From: Cryobacterium frigoriphilum
GTDB lineage: Bacteria; Actinomycetota; Actinomycetes; Actinomycetales; Microbacteriaceae
Direction of reading: 5' to 3'
NCBI RefSeq assembly: GCF_004403305.1
Contig: NZ_SOHE01000053.1
Location: 62,001-126,000, forward strand
Length of the DNA stretch: 64,000 nt
Below are positions 46,037 to 55,412 of the stretch, one piece after another; within the stretch, counting starts at the first letter, position 1; every line of letters starts with the position of its first letter. The notes beneath the pieces are model-generated. The model had not been told where the DNA came from. It did not search any database and saw nothing but the letters and a program-made list of their open reading frames with translations. A program made the translations under genes and the position numbers.

Positions 46037-46522
46037 TCACCCGCGGGAGGCCACCGTGGCGAGGTCGGCCGCGAAGGTGAACGTGTCCCGCACGGGCGTG
46101 CCGGCCAGCACACCGGGCAGCCAATGCCGGGCGTCGTCCCACATCTGCTCGACCGGCAGTGTGTCCACGTCGAACCAGACCGGGTTCAGCTCGTCGGACT
46201 CGCGCGGCGTGCCGCTCCACTCGGTCACCACGAACACGTTCGACACCTGGCTCCACGCCTCGCGGTGGGGAAACAGGTAGGTCAGCACGCCCATTGGCAC
46301 GAGAGCGGATGCCGCCACGACAAGCCCGGATTCCTCCTCGATCTCGCGCACCGCGGCATCCCGTGCCGTTTCACCCGGCTCGAGTTTGCCGCCGAGACCC
46401 ACGATATTGCCGAGCCCCAGGCCCTTCTTCTTGCGCCCGAGCAGAACCTGCCGGTCACCGGTCGGGGAGGTTCGGGTCAGGTAACAGACGCACACCTGGG
46501 GCAGTCCCGCAAAAACAGTCAT
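46037..46522 (-). CDS. Nudix hydrolase, MutT/MTH1-like
   Basis: 161 residues from ATG 46522. The Nudix box is complete (GGKLEPGETARDAAVREIEEESGL). The start VCVCYLTR and the RKKKGLGLGNIVGLGGK segment are of the type seen in 8-oxo-dGTP diphosphatases of the MTH1 sort, which clean oxidised nucleotides. The substrate is not certain. It is divergent from the mycoredoxin gene with 22 bases between starts, so their promoters must overlap neighbouring genes. Confidence 0.9.
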   Translation of the reverse strand: MTVFAGLPQVCVCYLTRTSPTGDRQVLLGRKKKGLGLGNIVGLGGKLEPGETARDAAVREIEEESGLVVAASALVPMGVLTYLFPHREAWSQVSNVFVVTEWSGTPRESDELNPVWFDVDTLPVEQMWDDARHWLPGVLAGTPVRDTFTFAADLATVASRG

Positions 46523-46544
46523 GGCCAAAGCCTAAGCTGGGCCC

Positions 46545-46799
46545 ATGGACTTTGTACCGAATACCGGAACCATCACTATGTTCACCACGAACTGGTGCGG
46601 ATATTGCAAGCGCCTGAAGGTGCAGCTCGACAAGGCCGGCATCGGCTACACCGAGGTGAACATCGAGGAGATCGACGGCACCGCCGAGCTCGTGATGAGC
46701 CTGAACGACGGCAACCAGACCGTACCGACGATTCTGTACCCCGACGGTTCGGCGGCCACGAACCCGTCCATCACGCAGGTCCAGGCCAAACTCGCCTGA
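46545..46799 (+). CDS. Mycoredoxin (glutaredoxin-like thiol reductase)
   Basis: 84 residues. Thioredoxin fold with the CGYC active site (Cys18, Cys21) in TTNWCGYCKRLK and the cis-Pro motif QTVPTILYPDGS. Mycoredoxins reduce mycothiol mixed disulfides in actinobacteria that use mycothiol instead of glutathione. This supports an actinobacterial host. It stands next to a nucleotide-cleaning Nudix gene, both oxidative-stress functions. Confidence 0.93.
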   Translation: MDFVPNTGTITMFTTNWCGYCKRLKVQLDKAGIGYTEVNIEEIDGTAELVMSLNDGNQTVPTILYPDGSAATNPSITQVQAKLA

Positions 46800-47395
46800 A
46801 CCGCCTGAACGGCCTGAACCGCGTGGGTACCGTTCGACGGAGTTCGGCTCGAAAACACTCTTCTCGGGCTGTCCTGACGGTGTTCTCACGGTCACTCTCC
46901 GTCGAGAGGTGCGGGCCTGCCCACGGGCAGCGGCGCGGGCCACGGATGTCGCGGCATCCGTCGCCGAATGCGGCGTGCCCGCCCAGCCGAACGCGGTACC
47001 GCGCCGGGCAACGGCGCAGCCACAGCGCAGCGGGCTACATACGACGCGGCGCAGGTACCGCGCAGCGGCGCAACGACAGCGCACCGGCCGACATGCGACG
47101 CGACGCAGGGGCCGGGCACCGGCGTAACTACAGCGCCGCGGCGCTACTACCGCGCAGCTGAGGCCTTTTTTGCCTTCGAAGGGCGACGAGCGAGGTGCGC
47201 GGCAGGTGCGCCGCTACGCCGTAGGCACGCCTACGGCGTAGCGGCGCAGGTACCGCGCAGCTCTTCCGAGCCTCCCGGAAAGTGGCGCAACTACCGCGCT
47301 GCGGCGCAGGTACCGCGCAGAGAATCTGAGCCACCGGAGCGGGCTGACCCGCGGCGGGCCGGCACGGAAGCAGCGCGCTGGCCGCCCGAGCTCGA
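46800..47395. repeat. Repeat-rich gene-free region with a 20-bp palindrome
   Basis: 596 bases between convergent mycoredoxin and pfkA genes. GGCGCAGGTACCGCGCAG occurs three times exactly (47048-47065, 47243-47260, 47303-47320), with degenerate variants such as GGCGCAACTACCGCGC between them. A perfect 20-bp inverted repeat with a 2-base loop lies at 47207-47248, its right arm running into one of the direct repeats. A T6 run sits at 47168-47173. Frames across the region are Arg/Ala-rich and look non-coding. Confidence 0.85.
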
Positions 47396-48424
47396 TCAGC
47401 CGAAGAGTACGGCGGCCTCGTCGTAACGGGCCGGGGAGACCTTCTTGAGGCCGATCGTCGCCGCGGCGATGCTGACCACGTCGATCTCGGTACCGCGCAG
47501 CGACACCATGGAGCCCCACTGCGAGTTCTGCACGGCGTCGATTGCGGCCATGCCGAGCCGGGTGGCGAGCACGCGGTCGTAGGCCGACGGCGCTCCGCCA
47601 CGCTGGGTGTGGCCGAGCACGGTCGCTCGGCTCTCGATGCCGGTGCGCTCCTCGATCATCGGAGCAATGAGCTCACTGATACCGCCGAGGCGGGGGCGGT
47701 CGAAGGCGTCGAGCCCCTTGTGGGAGTGTGCCTCCTCCATGCCGGCGAGCAGAAAGCCTTCTGACACCACGATGACGGGGGCGCGACCGCGGTCACGCAC
47801 GTGCTCAACCCACTCGCAGATCTGCTCGATCGTCTTGGGCTGCTCGGGGATGAGGATCGCGTGGGCGCCGCCGGCCATGCCGGAGTGCAGCGCGATCCAG
47901 CCGACGTGACGGCCCATGACCTCGACGATCATGCACCGCCCGTGCGACTCGGCCGTCGTACGCAGCCGGTCGATGGCCTCGGTGGCGATCTCCACTGCGG
48001 TGTTGAACCCAAAGGAGTAGTCGGTGGCTTCGAGGTCGTTGTCGATGGTCTTGGGAACACCGACGATCTTGAGCCCGGCCTCCGTCAGACGGTGTGCCGC
48101 CGTCAGGGTGCCCTCGCCGCCGATCGCGATGACGGCGTCGATGCCCTGCGAATCCAGGGTGCGCTGAATGTTCTCGGGGCCGCCGTTCTCGCCCTCGAAC
48201 GGGTTGGTGCGGGAGCTGCCGAGAATGGTGCCGCCCTGACGGGACAGGCCGCGCACGCTGTGCCGGTCAAGCGTCATGAAGTCGCCCAGCACGAGTCCGC
48301 GCCAGCCATTGCGAATGCCGACAAACTCGGCATCGTGCGCCCGCACACCCTTGAGCACAGCGCCGCGAATGACGGCGTTGAGCCCGGGGCAGTCGCCGCC
48401 GCTGGTGAGGATACCGATCTTCAT
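47396..48424 (-). CDS. pfkA: 6-phosphofructokinase, ATP type
   Basis: 342 residues. ILTSGGDCPGLNAVIRG at the start, PKTIDND with catalytic Asp128, and MGRHVGW. The nucleotide loop is GGEGT: Gly105 at the position that is Asp in PPi-dependent enzymes, which favours ATP as donor (family knowledge). It phosphorylates fructose 6-phosphate in glycolysis. Single-gene unit; a hairpin (48456-48486) separates it from the helicase gene upstream. Confidence 0.95.
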   Translation of the reverse strand: MKIGILTSGGDCPGLNAVIRGAVLKGVRAHDAEFVGIRNGWRGLVLGDFMTLDRHSVRGLSRQGGTILGSSRTNPFEGENGGPENIQRTLDSQGIDAVIAIGGEGTLTAAHRLTEAGLKIVGVPKTIDNDLEATDYSFGFNTAVEIATEAIDRLRTTAESHGRCMIVEVMGRHVGWIALHSGMAGGAHAILIPEQPKTIEQICEWVEHVRDRGRAPVIVVSEGFLLAGMEEAHSHKGLDAFDRPRLGGISELIAPMIEERTGIESRATVLGHTQRGGAPSAYDRVLATRLGMAAIDAVQNSQWGSMVSLRGTEIDVVSIAAATIGLKKVSPARYDEAAVLFG

Positions 48425-48455
48425 GTGTGGCCGATCTTGTCAACAGCGGCAAACT

Positions 48456-48486
48456 GCCGCCCCCTAATGATGGGCCGGGGGGCGGC
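48456..48486 (-). terminator. Hairpin after the SNF2 helicase gene
   Basis: GCCGCCCCC (48456-48464) pairs with GGGGGCGGC (48478-48486) over a 13-base loop, 40 bases past the helicase stop and before pfkA. The trailing T run is short. Confidence 0.55.
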
Positions 48487-48527
48487 GGGACTCAAATCCG
48501 AGTTATGTGGTGACTTTCGCTCGGGGC

Positions 48528-50693
48528 CTACAGGTTGCCGTCGAGCGCCTGATTGAGCAGGTAGATGAGGGCGCTGGCCTGCACGGTGTCCTCCGGGCCG
48601 ACCGGCTCGGTCGAGCCGTCGAGGGCGCGGGCCGCGAGGCCCTCCTTGCTGCCGATGAGGTCGGCGATGCGCGCGTCGATGGTGTGGGCGGCAATGATGC
48701 GCCAGGCGGTGACGGGTTCGTCCTGCCCGATGCGGTGCACGCGGTCGATGGCCTGCGTCTGCTCGGCCGCCGTCCAGCTCAGTTCGGCGAGCACGACGTT
48801 TGAGGAGGCCTGCAGGTTGACCCCGACACCGGCCGCGGTCAGCGAGCAGACCGCGATGCTGACGTTGGGATCGGTGTTGAATGCGTCGATTGCGGCCTGT
48901 CGAGCGAGCGCCGACTGGTCACCCCGCAGCGACACGGTCTTCAGGTCACGCTTGGCGAAAATCTCCTCGGCGGCATCCATGACGTCGATGTGCTTGGCGA
49001 AGAAGACCACCTTGCCGACCGAGCGTGCGAGCTGGGCGGCATAGTCGGCCGCGAGACCGGCTTTGGCCTGACCGATCTTGCGCACCATCGTGAACACGTT
49101 TTCACCGGTGGTCTGCCCCTTCGAGTCCTCGAGTTCGGCGAGGGCGACCGCACGGATGTACGCGGTGCGGGTCTCTTCGGGCGACAGCGACGAATCGGCA
49201 CGGTCTTTGCGGGCCGCGATCAGGGCGGTGTAGCGCTTCACGAGGCGGGCGCCGAGTTCACGCTCGGCCTGGCGGATGGAACGGCCGAGGTCGTCGTCGA
49301 GTTCCACGGGCAGGTCGGCGATGCGCTTGGCCGGCAGGTCGGTGGCGACGTCGACCTTGCGGCGGCGCACGATGCCCATGTCGATGACCGACGCGCGCGC
49401 TTCCGGGTAGAAACCGACATCCGCCGGCGTCAGGCCGGTGTCTTCGAGGGCCTGCAGAAGCTCCGGGGCGGGCTTGTCACCCTCGATCCAGCCGAGGAAC
49501 TGCCAGATCGCACGAAAGTCGTCGACGTCGTTGATGAGCGGGGTTCCGGTGAGGGCCATCAGCAGCGGGTTGGGCGTGCGGCGGCGAATCTGCTCCGCGA
49601 GGGCCAGCACGTGCTTGGAGCGCTGGGACTGCAGGTTCTTGATGAAGTGCGCTTCGTCGACGACCATGCCCTTGAATCCGAGCGAGCCGAGCCAGGCGAG
49701 GTGCCGGTCGAGCACGTCGTAGTTGACCACGACGACGTCGGCGAAGGCGTCGAGGGTATCGCCGTCGCCGTGAATGACGGTCGCGCGGCGGTTCGGCGTC
49801 CACAGTTCGACCTCGCGCGCCCAGTTCATCTTGACGACGTTGGGCACGATGGCGAGCAGCGGATACGAGTTGGTGACGGATGCCGCCAGCAGGCTCTGCG
49901 CGGTCTTGCCGAGTCCCGGCTCGTCGGCGAGCAGATAACTGCGGTGTCCCTGACGTGCGCTCTCGATGAAACGAGCCTGGTGACGCATGAGTTCCATGCC
50001 GGGAGGGGACAGCCGGTCCAGTTTGGGCGCTTCGGGCATGTCCATGCTCGCGGCCTGGCCGCCGGAACCGTACTCGAAGGATTTGAACAGCGGGCCGAGC
50101 AGTTCCCAGTTCGCGAGGCGGCGGGCGCGGGAGACGGGCGGCGGTGCTGCCGCGCTGAAGTCGGGGGCGAGGAACGGGTTGGCGAGCTGGCGGGCCTTGA
50201 CCGACTGCGGCACGACCTGGCCGACCGGCATGACCGGCTTCACCTCGGGTTCGCGGCTGATGATGAGTTCGTCGGGGCTCAGCGCGGCACCGGATTCGAT
50301 CAGCCAGTCTCGACGGAAGCGCTGCGCGACCGTCGACACCGAGGCATCCGGTTCAAGCAGGGTGATGAGGCTGGTGTCGCGCGCGGCGGTGCGGGCGAGA
50401 ATCTGCGCGATGCCGTCGAGGCGTTTCAGCAGCTCGGCACGGTTGCCGTCGGTCTGGTCGCTGTCGCCCTTGACCCTGGCGCGTTCCTCGCGCATGAGCA
50501 GCGCGATGACCTGAAATTTGGTGCGGTTCGTGGGGCCCAGCTTGCCGCCGGTCTGGGCCTTCGCCTCGACCTCGCGCACCTTGCGGGCGAGGATCGGAAT
50601 GATCGGGGCATCGTCGTCGCGCGAGCGCGGACGGGTGCGCCTCGGCGCATTGTTCCGGCCGGTGCCGGTGGTCTGGTGGCGAGTCTGAGCCAT
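48528..50693 (-). CDS. SNF2-family DEAD/DEAH helicase
   Basis: 721 residues from ATG 50693, with GGAG five bases upstream. A charged N-terminal third (to about 250) has no fold I recognise. Then the SNF2 core: LADEPGLGKTAQ (Walker A), VVNYDVL, VVDEAHFIKN (DEAH) and LTGTPLIND, and in lobe 2 VVFFAKHIDVMD, SLTAAGVGVNLQ and AIDRVHRIGQ. It translocates on duplex DNA using ATP, without strand separation. Relatives of HepA/RapA or SMARCAL1 type act in repair or transcription recycling. The role here is open. Confidence 0.9.
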   Translation of the reverse strand: MAQTRHQTTGTGRNNAPRRTRPRSRDDDAPIIPILARKVREVEAKAQTGGKLGPTNRTKFQVIALLMREERARVKGDSDQTDGNRAELLKRLDGIAQILARTAARDTSLITLLEPDASVSTVAQRFRRDWLIESGAALSPDELIISREPEVKPVMPVGQVVPQSVKARQLANPFLAPDFSAAAPPPVSRARRLANWELLGPLFKSFEYGSGGQAASMDMPEAPKLDRLSPPGMELMRHQARFIESARQGHRSYLLADEPGLGKTAQSLLAASVTNSYPLLAIVPNVVKMNWAREVELWTPNRRATVIHGDGDTLDAFADVVVVNYDVLDRHLAWLGSLGFKGMVVDEAHFIKNLQSQRSKHVLALAEQIRRRTPNPLLMALTGTPLINDVDDFRAIWQFLGWIEGDKPAPELLQALEDTGLTPADVGFYPEARASVIDMGIVRRRKVDVATDLPAKRIADLPVELDDDLGRSIRQAERELGARLVKRYTALIAARKDRADSSLSPEETRTAYIRAVALAELEDSKGQTTGENVFTMVRKIGQAKAGLAADYAAQLARSVGKVVFFAKHIDVMDAAEEIFAKRDLKTVSLRGDQSALARQAAIDAFNTDPNVSIAVCSLTAAGVGVNLQASSNVVLAELSWTAAEQTQAIDRVHRIGQDEPVTAWRIIAAHTIDARIADLIGSKEGLAARALDGSTEPVGPEDTVQASALIYLLNQALDGNL

Positions 50694-50862
50694 TGTTCTC
50701 CACTTCACAGCAGCACGGCACATGTGGGCCGCGCTCATCGGTGGCGGCGGGCATGCACGAGGTTCCGTGGACGTCGACGCGATCGACACGCTGAACCCCG
50801 GATCGAGCATCGTCGCGTTACAACAGCAGCGAAACGGTCGAATTGGTGATCGGGTTCTCCAA

Positions 50863-50893
50863 GCGCGCTTCCAGTGTACGCCCGGAAGCGCGC
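50863..50893. terminator. Hairpin after the small membrane-protein gene
   Basis: GCGCGCTTCC (50863-50872) and GGAAGCGCGC (50884-50893) form a perfect 10-bp stem with an 11-base loop, 28 bases past the stop of the minus-strand gene. It has no T run. The rest of the 227-base gap shows no gene. Confidence 0.5.
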
Positions 50894-50920
50894 GCGACCG
50901 AACGCGAACTCAGCGGTCTT

Positions 50921-51262
50921 CTAGGTGTGCACCGGCACCTTGGTGCGCACACCGACGATGATGAACACGACCGCGCCAGCCATCTGCGTGAAGGCCCACC
51001 CGGTTCCCTCCAGCGGCAGAATCGCCACCGGGTTCCAGAGCACGGCGATCGGCACGAGACCGACAAGCCACCACCACGCCTTCGCCTGAATCACGAAGAC
51101 ACAGAGGATCAGCGCGAGGATGCTCGCGGCATAGCGGATAACGATGAAGCCCTCGCTTTCCAGCAGGGCGATACCGGCGAGCAGGGCGATCGCACCGAGC
51201 AGGCCGGGGGCCAGCGCGGCACGCGTGAACGTCGGTTCGAGCGGGGTTCCCATGTGTGCCAT
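50921..51262 (-). CDS. Small four-helix membrane protein
   Basis: 113 residues, four predicted helices (about 15-35, 38-58, 62-82, 88-108). The KAWWWLVGLVPIAVLWNPVAILPL stretch marks a small actinobacterial family of unknown role (DUF6804-like by my recollection). Its start overlaps the stop of the DUF2207 gene by one base, so the two are translated together and may sit in one complex. Confidence 0.78.
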   Translation of the reverse strand: MAHMGTPLEPTFTRAALAPGLLGAIALLAGIALLESEGFIVIRYAASILALILCVFVIQAKAWWWLVGLVPIAVLWNPVAILPLEGTGWAFTQMAGAVVFIIVGVRTKVPVHT

Positions 51263-53154
51263 CAGTTACCGCCTCCCCCGCCGCCGCCACCGCCGCCACC
51301 GGCGGAGCCCCCGCTCATGCCCGAACTCGAGGAGCTGGCCGTGCTGCCCGACCACGCTGCCGTCGTCGAGGCCGAGAAAGCACTGATGCCGACGGCGAAG
51401 TAGGCGGCGTTGAAGCTGCCGCTGCCGACGTACCAGTCCGGCTGGGCATCCGCGCCCTGATAATACGTGCCGAGAACGCTCGACCACTCCTTTTCCTGGC
51501 CGAACAGTACCGCGTAGGGCAGCACGCGTTCGTACAGCTTCAGGACCCGGCTCGGATCGGAGCCGCCGTCGAAACCGGGTCGCGGCCGCCCCGGGGAGCG
51601 CAGCGCCCCCTCGGGGCTCTGCAGGACACGAAGCCGGTCGGCTTCGGCGAGGGCAATATACAACTTGAGGCCTTTCAGGTAGTCGCGCAGTTCGGCGCCG
51701 GTCGCGGTCAGCGGGCGTACGGAGCCCGCCACCACAACGGTGGCGATCGCGCTGAGAATTGCAAGGATGAGGGTGAGGATCGGCCAGCCGCCGCCGATTT
51801 CGGTGAGGCCGGCGATGGCACTGGCAACGACACCGACCGCGCCGACAGCGCAGGCACTGACAAGCAGCGCTGAGCGCAGCGCACCGCCGGGGTGGGTGCG
51901 GAATCCGGCCGGGATCATGCCGCGGCGCACAGCGGAGGTCACTTTCAGCAGGGCCGCGGTGAGTGTCGCGTCCTTGGCCGCGAGGTCACGGCGGGTGCCG
52001 GGTGCAAGGCCGGGAAACAGCACGGTGAGGATGCCGCGCTCGGTCTCGTCGACCCCCTCGCTGCCCCGTAGTTCCAGCTCGTAGTGCGGTGGCGCCGCGC
52101 CCTTCTTCGTGCCGGGCTTCCGGCCGGTCTTCGTGCCGGTCGCGTCGGTCTCGATCACCCGCAGGTTGCCGCGCACGGCGAGGCTCAGAAACAGCGCGGC
52201 CATGGCTTTCGCCGTTCCGCCGGCGATGTCGCTGGCCTGCAGCAGGTTGATGCCGCGCGGCGGCAGGTATTCGGCGATGATCGTGGGTCGCCCGGGAGCG
52301 TGCCGCCAGACCATGGCGCGCGCCGCGATGGCGCCGAGCAGTACGAGCAGCCCCAGCAGGGCCGCCCCCAGGCCGATGCCGGGAAACGGCGTGGCCGTGA
52401 AGGACCCGTCGCGAGGGGTGAAGGTACCTGCCTCGAACTCGGCGACGATCGTGAGGGTTTCGCGGGGTGCCAGATCGGTCGCGGCTGCCGTGAGGGTCGT
52501 GGCGGCGGCATCCGCTTCGGCGGCGCCCCCGTCAGCGGCACCCGGGCCGGATCGATCGAGCATTCCGCAGGCCTCGGTCGAGCCCTGCCCACCCCGGAAG
52601 CATTCGGTACCGCCGGTCAACGCGTCGACGATCGCGGCGTCGAAGGTCACGGTCGCCGAAATTTCAGCGACGGGCTGGTTCCACCCGGTGCCGTTGACAT
52701 CCCAGTAAAATTCTTGCTGCTCGGAGTCGTCGGGGCTGAGCACCACGTGGGTCTGGCTGTAGGTGATGACATAGGTCTGGGCGCCGTGCACATAGTCATC
52801 GGCGCTGATGACGACGAGTTCGAGGTCTCCGTCACCCGACTCGATCTCGAAGTCGCGCGGCGTACCGTTTTCATCGGTGACGCTCTCGACGTCGAGACCG
52901 GTCGGGTCACCCTCGTAGTGGGTCGGAATGGCGCGGGTGAGGCCGTGATTCTGGTCGGCGGCCGGAAACCGGGCCACGATCGTCTCGACCGTGTTCAGGG
53001 TGGAATACCCCTCGGTGCTGATACCCAGCTCGTAGTCGGAGTGCCATGAGTCGAAGCTGAAGTCATCGACGTCGGCATACGCAGCGGTCGGCGCGGCAAC
53101 CAGGGCGGCGCAGACGAGTGCGACCGCGATGACGAGGCGAAACGGTCGACGCAT
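51262..53154 (-). CDS. DUF2207 membrane protein with Gly-rich tail
   Basis: 630 residues. Signal peptide (RLVIAVALVCAALVAAPTAAYA), an extracellular beta-domain to about 260, a membrane helix near 265-288, a cytoplasmic segment with a Lys-rich insert, two more helices near 455-505, then a C-terminal domain ending in Ser and Gly runs. This is the DUF2207 layout, common in Gram-positive bacteria and of unknown function. The Gly-only tail is typical of the family and not a sequence artefact. It is first of a two-gene operon. Confidence 0.87.
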   Translation of the reverse strand: MRRPFRLVIAVALVCAALVAAPTAAYADVDDFSFDSWHSDYELGISTEGYSTLNTVETIVARFPAADQNHGLTRAIPTHYEGDPTGLDVESVTDENGTPRDFEIESGDGDLELVVISADDYVHGAQTYVITYSQTHVVLSPDDSEQQEFYWDVNGTGWNQPVAEISATVTFDAAIVDALTGGTECFRGGQGSTEACGMLDRSGPGAADGGAAEADAAATTLTAAATDLAPRETLTIVAEFEAGTFTPRDGSFTATPFPGIGLGAALLGLLVLLGAIAARAMVWRHAPGRPTIIAEYLPPRGINLLQASDIAGGTAKAMAALFLSLAVRGNLRVIETDATGTKTGRKPGTKKGAAPPHYELELRGSEGVDETERGILTVLFPGLAPGTRRDLAAKDATLTAALLKVTSAVRRGMIPAGFRTHPGGALRSALLVSACAVGAVGVVASAIAGLTEIGGGWPILTLILAILSAIATVVVAGSVRPLTATGAELRDYLKGLKLYIALAEADRLRVLQSPEGALRSPGRPRPGFDGGSDPSRVLKLYERVLPYAVLFGQEKEWSSVLGTYYQGADAQPDWYVGSGSFNAAYFAVGISAFSASTTAAWSGSTASSSSSGMSGGSAGGGGGGGGGGGN

Positions 53155-53244
53155 GCCTCCACTCTATCGAGCGGGTGGTGCGGCGGCCTCCCCCTGCACG
53201 CCGCCCTCGTCACGCCGAGCCGTCACGCCACGCCGTCACGCGAC

Positions 53245-53805
53245 CTAGGCGTGCTGAATGGGAATGGAGGTCGTCGACGGCGGGAGTTCGAAGAGCGTCT
53301 CGAGGCCGGGGCGCAACTCGCCCACCCAGGCCTCGTACCCGGCATCGGTGAGGTGCAGCTGGTCCTGGGTAAAATCCGGTCCCAGCTCGCCTTCGGGTGT
53401 GGCGAGGGCGGGCCAGAGGTCGAGGTAACGCGCGTACTGCGTCGGCGCGTACTGCCAGATGTGTCGATTGATGGAACGGATGGTATCCGCGAAGTCCCTG
53501 CCGCGGGGCAGTAATGACTGCACCATGATGCGCGTCTCCGGCAGCCGTTTGCGCAGGGAGTGAATGATGGTTTCCAGGTTGCGTACGACGTACTCGTCGC
53601 TCTTGCGCCAGCCCAGGTCGTTGGTTCCGACCCCAATGACGATGGCGTCGGGACGAAGTTCAACCACGGCATCGAGGGCGCCGAGCACGTCATCGGTCGT
53701 ATTGCCGGCGACCGCCAGATTGAGGATGTCGTACTCGGGAAACCAGTGTTCCCACTGTCCGCCCACGGTCAGCCCGTCGCCTAGAAAAGCAATTGAAACA
53801 GTCAC
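53245..53805 (-). CDS. SGNH-hydrolase-like protein lacking the block I Ser
   Basis: 186 residues from GTG 53805, with GGGAGG five bases before it. Block I is FLGDGLTVGG, so the nucleophilic Ser of GDS is Gly. Block II Gly is in NLAVAGNTTDD, block III is GVGTNDLG, and block V is DQLHLTDAGY with intact Asp and His. The fold is certain; Ser-based catalysis is not. Possible roles are binding of a glycan or acyl group, or catalysis by another residue. It has no signal peptide. Confidence 0.82.
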   Translation of the reverse strand: MTVSIAFLGDGLTVGGQWEHWFPEYDILNLAVAGNTTDDVLGALDAVVELRPDAIVIGVGTNDLGWRKSDEYVVRNLETIIHSLRKRLPETRIMVQSLLPRGRDFADTIRSINRHIWQYAPTQYARYLDLWPALATPEGELGPDFTQDQLHLTDAGYEAWVGELRPGLETLFELPPSTTSIPIQHA

Positions 53806-53872
53806 AGTAGCCTCCCGATCGATTCCATCATGCCCCGGAAGGGTGCCCGGACGCCAGTCTTCGCAGCCGATC

Positions 53873-55357
53873 CTAGGCTGCCGGCACCGGCGTTTCGGCC
53901 GCAGCCGTTGCGGTGATGCGATTGGCCATTCCACTGAAGATCACGCCGTGGAAGGGCAGAATCGAGAACCAGTACAGTCGACCACCGAGGCCGCGGGGAA
54001 AGAACACGGCGCGCTGCCGGTACATCGAGCCGCCGTCATCCGCCGGCTTCACGGTCATTTCGAGCCAGGCGAGGCCGGGCACACGCATCTCGGCACGGAG
54101 CCGCAGAAAGCTGCCGTGGTCGATCTGCTCGACCCGCCAGAAGTCGAGCACCTCGCCCGTGTGCAGTTCTTCGGGGTGGCGTCGGCCGCGCCGCAGGCCC
54201 ACCCCGCCGACGAGCTTGTCCATCCAGCCGCGCACGGCCCAGGCGAGCGGGAAGGAGTACCAGCCGTTATCGCCGCCGATTCCTTCGATGACCCGCCAGA
54301 GGTCCTCCGGCTTGGCCGGGGTGTGCATCTCGCGCAGGTCGGTGTACACGATATGACCGGCCCACTCGGGGTCGCTCGGCAGCGGATTGCTCGAGGCACC
54401 CTCGATCGAGGAGTTACGCCAGCTGGTCTCGACGTCGCCGACCTTCATGCGGCCGAGCGCGAGCCGCACCGCGGTGCGGTACGAGGTGAGGCCGCCGGGA
54501 GGCGGGGGAATGACGCCGTCGATATCGTGTTCATTCACGACGCAGTCGTACTGCAGCGACGCGATGATCGGGATCGCGAGGCTGCGCGGGATGGGAGTGA
54601 CGAGGTTGACCCACTGGGAGGCGAGCCACGGCGTCAACACGGGAAGGGACGCGATCGCGCGCTGGCGGAGGCCGGCCTCGAGGGCGTAGCCGTTCATCAT
54701 CTGCCCGTACCTCAGCACGTCGGGGCCGCCGATGTCGAAGGTGCGGTTCACGTCGGCCGGCAGATCGGCTGCACTGAGCAGGTAGTAGAGCACGTCGCGC
54801 ACGGCGATGGGCTGGATCTTGTTGCGCACCCATTTCGGGGCGGGCATGTAGGGCAGAACGTCGGTGAGGTGGCGGATCATCTCGAACGAGGTCGAGCCGC
54901 TGCCGATGACGACACCGGCCTGGAATGCGACGGTCGGCACCCCTGATTCGAGCAGGATCCGGCCAACAGCGGTGCGCGAGCGCAGGTGCTCGGACAGCTC
55001 GGTCGTGTCGGGGTGCAGCCCGCCGAGGTAGACGATGCGTTTCAGGCCGGCCTGCTGAGCGGATGCGGCCACGTTCGTGGCCGACTGCAGCTCGATCTGT
55101 TCGAAGTCCCCGGTGGCACCCATGGAATGCACGAGGTAGTAGAAGACGTCGATGCCGACGACGGCTCGGTCGACGGAGGCCCGGTCGGTGAGGTCACCCT
55201 CGACGATTTCGACCTGATCGGCCCACGGAACATCGCGCAGCTTCTGCGGTGAGCGCACGAGAACACGCACGGTGTGCCCGGCTTCGAGCAATCGGGGCAC
55301 GAGGCGCCCGCCGATGTATCCCGTCGCGCCCGTTACCAGTACCGTTTCAGCAGTCAT
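53873..55357 (-). CDS. NAD(P)-binding SDR with C-terminal DUF2867
   Basis: 494 residues. N-terminal atypical SDR (NmrA-like): LVTGATGYIGGRLVPRLLEAGH, FYYLVHSMG, IVYLGGLHP. The C-terminal half (about 330-490; GWYSFPLAWAVRGWMDKLVGGVGLRRGRR and RLYWFSILPFHGVIFSGM) is DUF2867, which often follows such reductases. One or two hydrophobic stretches at the end could bind membrane. The reaction is unknown; quinone or lipid reduction are possibilities only. Confidence 0.87.
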   Translation of the reverse strand: MTAETVLVTGATGYIGGRLVPRLLEAGHTVRVLVRSPQKLRDVPWADQVEIVEGDLTDRASVDRAVVGIDVFYYLVHSMGATGDFEQIELQSATNVAASAQQAGLKRIVYLGGLHPDTTELSEHLRSRTAVGRILLESGVPTVAFQAGVVIGSGSTSFEMIRHLTDVLPYMPAPKWVRNKIQPIAVRDVLYYLLSAADLPADVNRTFDIGGPDVLRYGQMMNGYALEAGLRQRAIASLPVLTPWLASQWVNLVTPIPRSLAIPIIASLQYDCVVNEHDIDGVIPPPPGGLTSYRTAVRLALGRMKVGDVETSWRNSSIEGASSNPLPSDPEWAGHIVYTDLREMHTPAKPEDLWRVIEGIGGDNGWYSFPLAWAVRGWMDKLVGGVGLRRGRRHPEELHTGEVLDFWRVEQIDHGSFLRLRAEMRVPGLAWLEMTVKPADDGGSMYRQRAVFFPRGLGGRLYWFSILPFHGVIFSGMANRITATAAAETPVPAA

Positions 55358-55412
55358 TCGCCCACCCTAACCCGATCCCTAACCAAGTTACCTGTATGCC
55401 TCCCGAAACGTG

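Noticed and set aside
46985..47345. CRISPR array
   Set aside because: Repeat units are irregularly spaced, degenerate and without unique spacers of constant length; no cas genes are near.
46909..47426. Several plus-strand frames in the repeat-rich gap
   Set aside because: Arg/Ala/Thr-only composition created by the repeats; no ribosome site and no recognisable domain.
47396..48424. PPi-dependent phosphofructokinase
   Set aside because: The nucleotide loop has GGEGT rather than GGEDT, which points to ATP.
51262..51320. Possible low-complexity sequencing artefact at the glycine run
   Set aside because: Gly-rich endings are usual in DUF2207 and TPM-type proteins, and the frame stays open to a stop overlapping the next gene.
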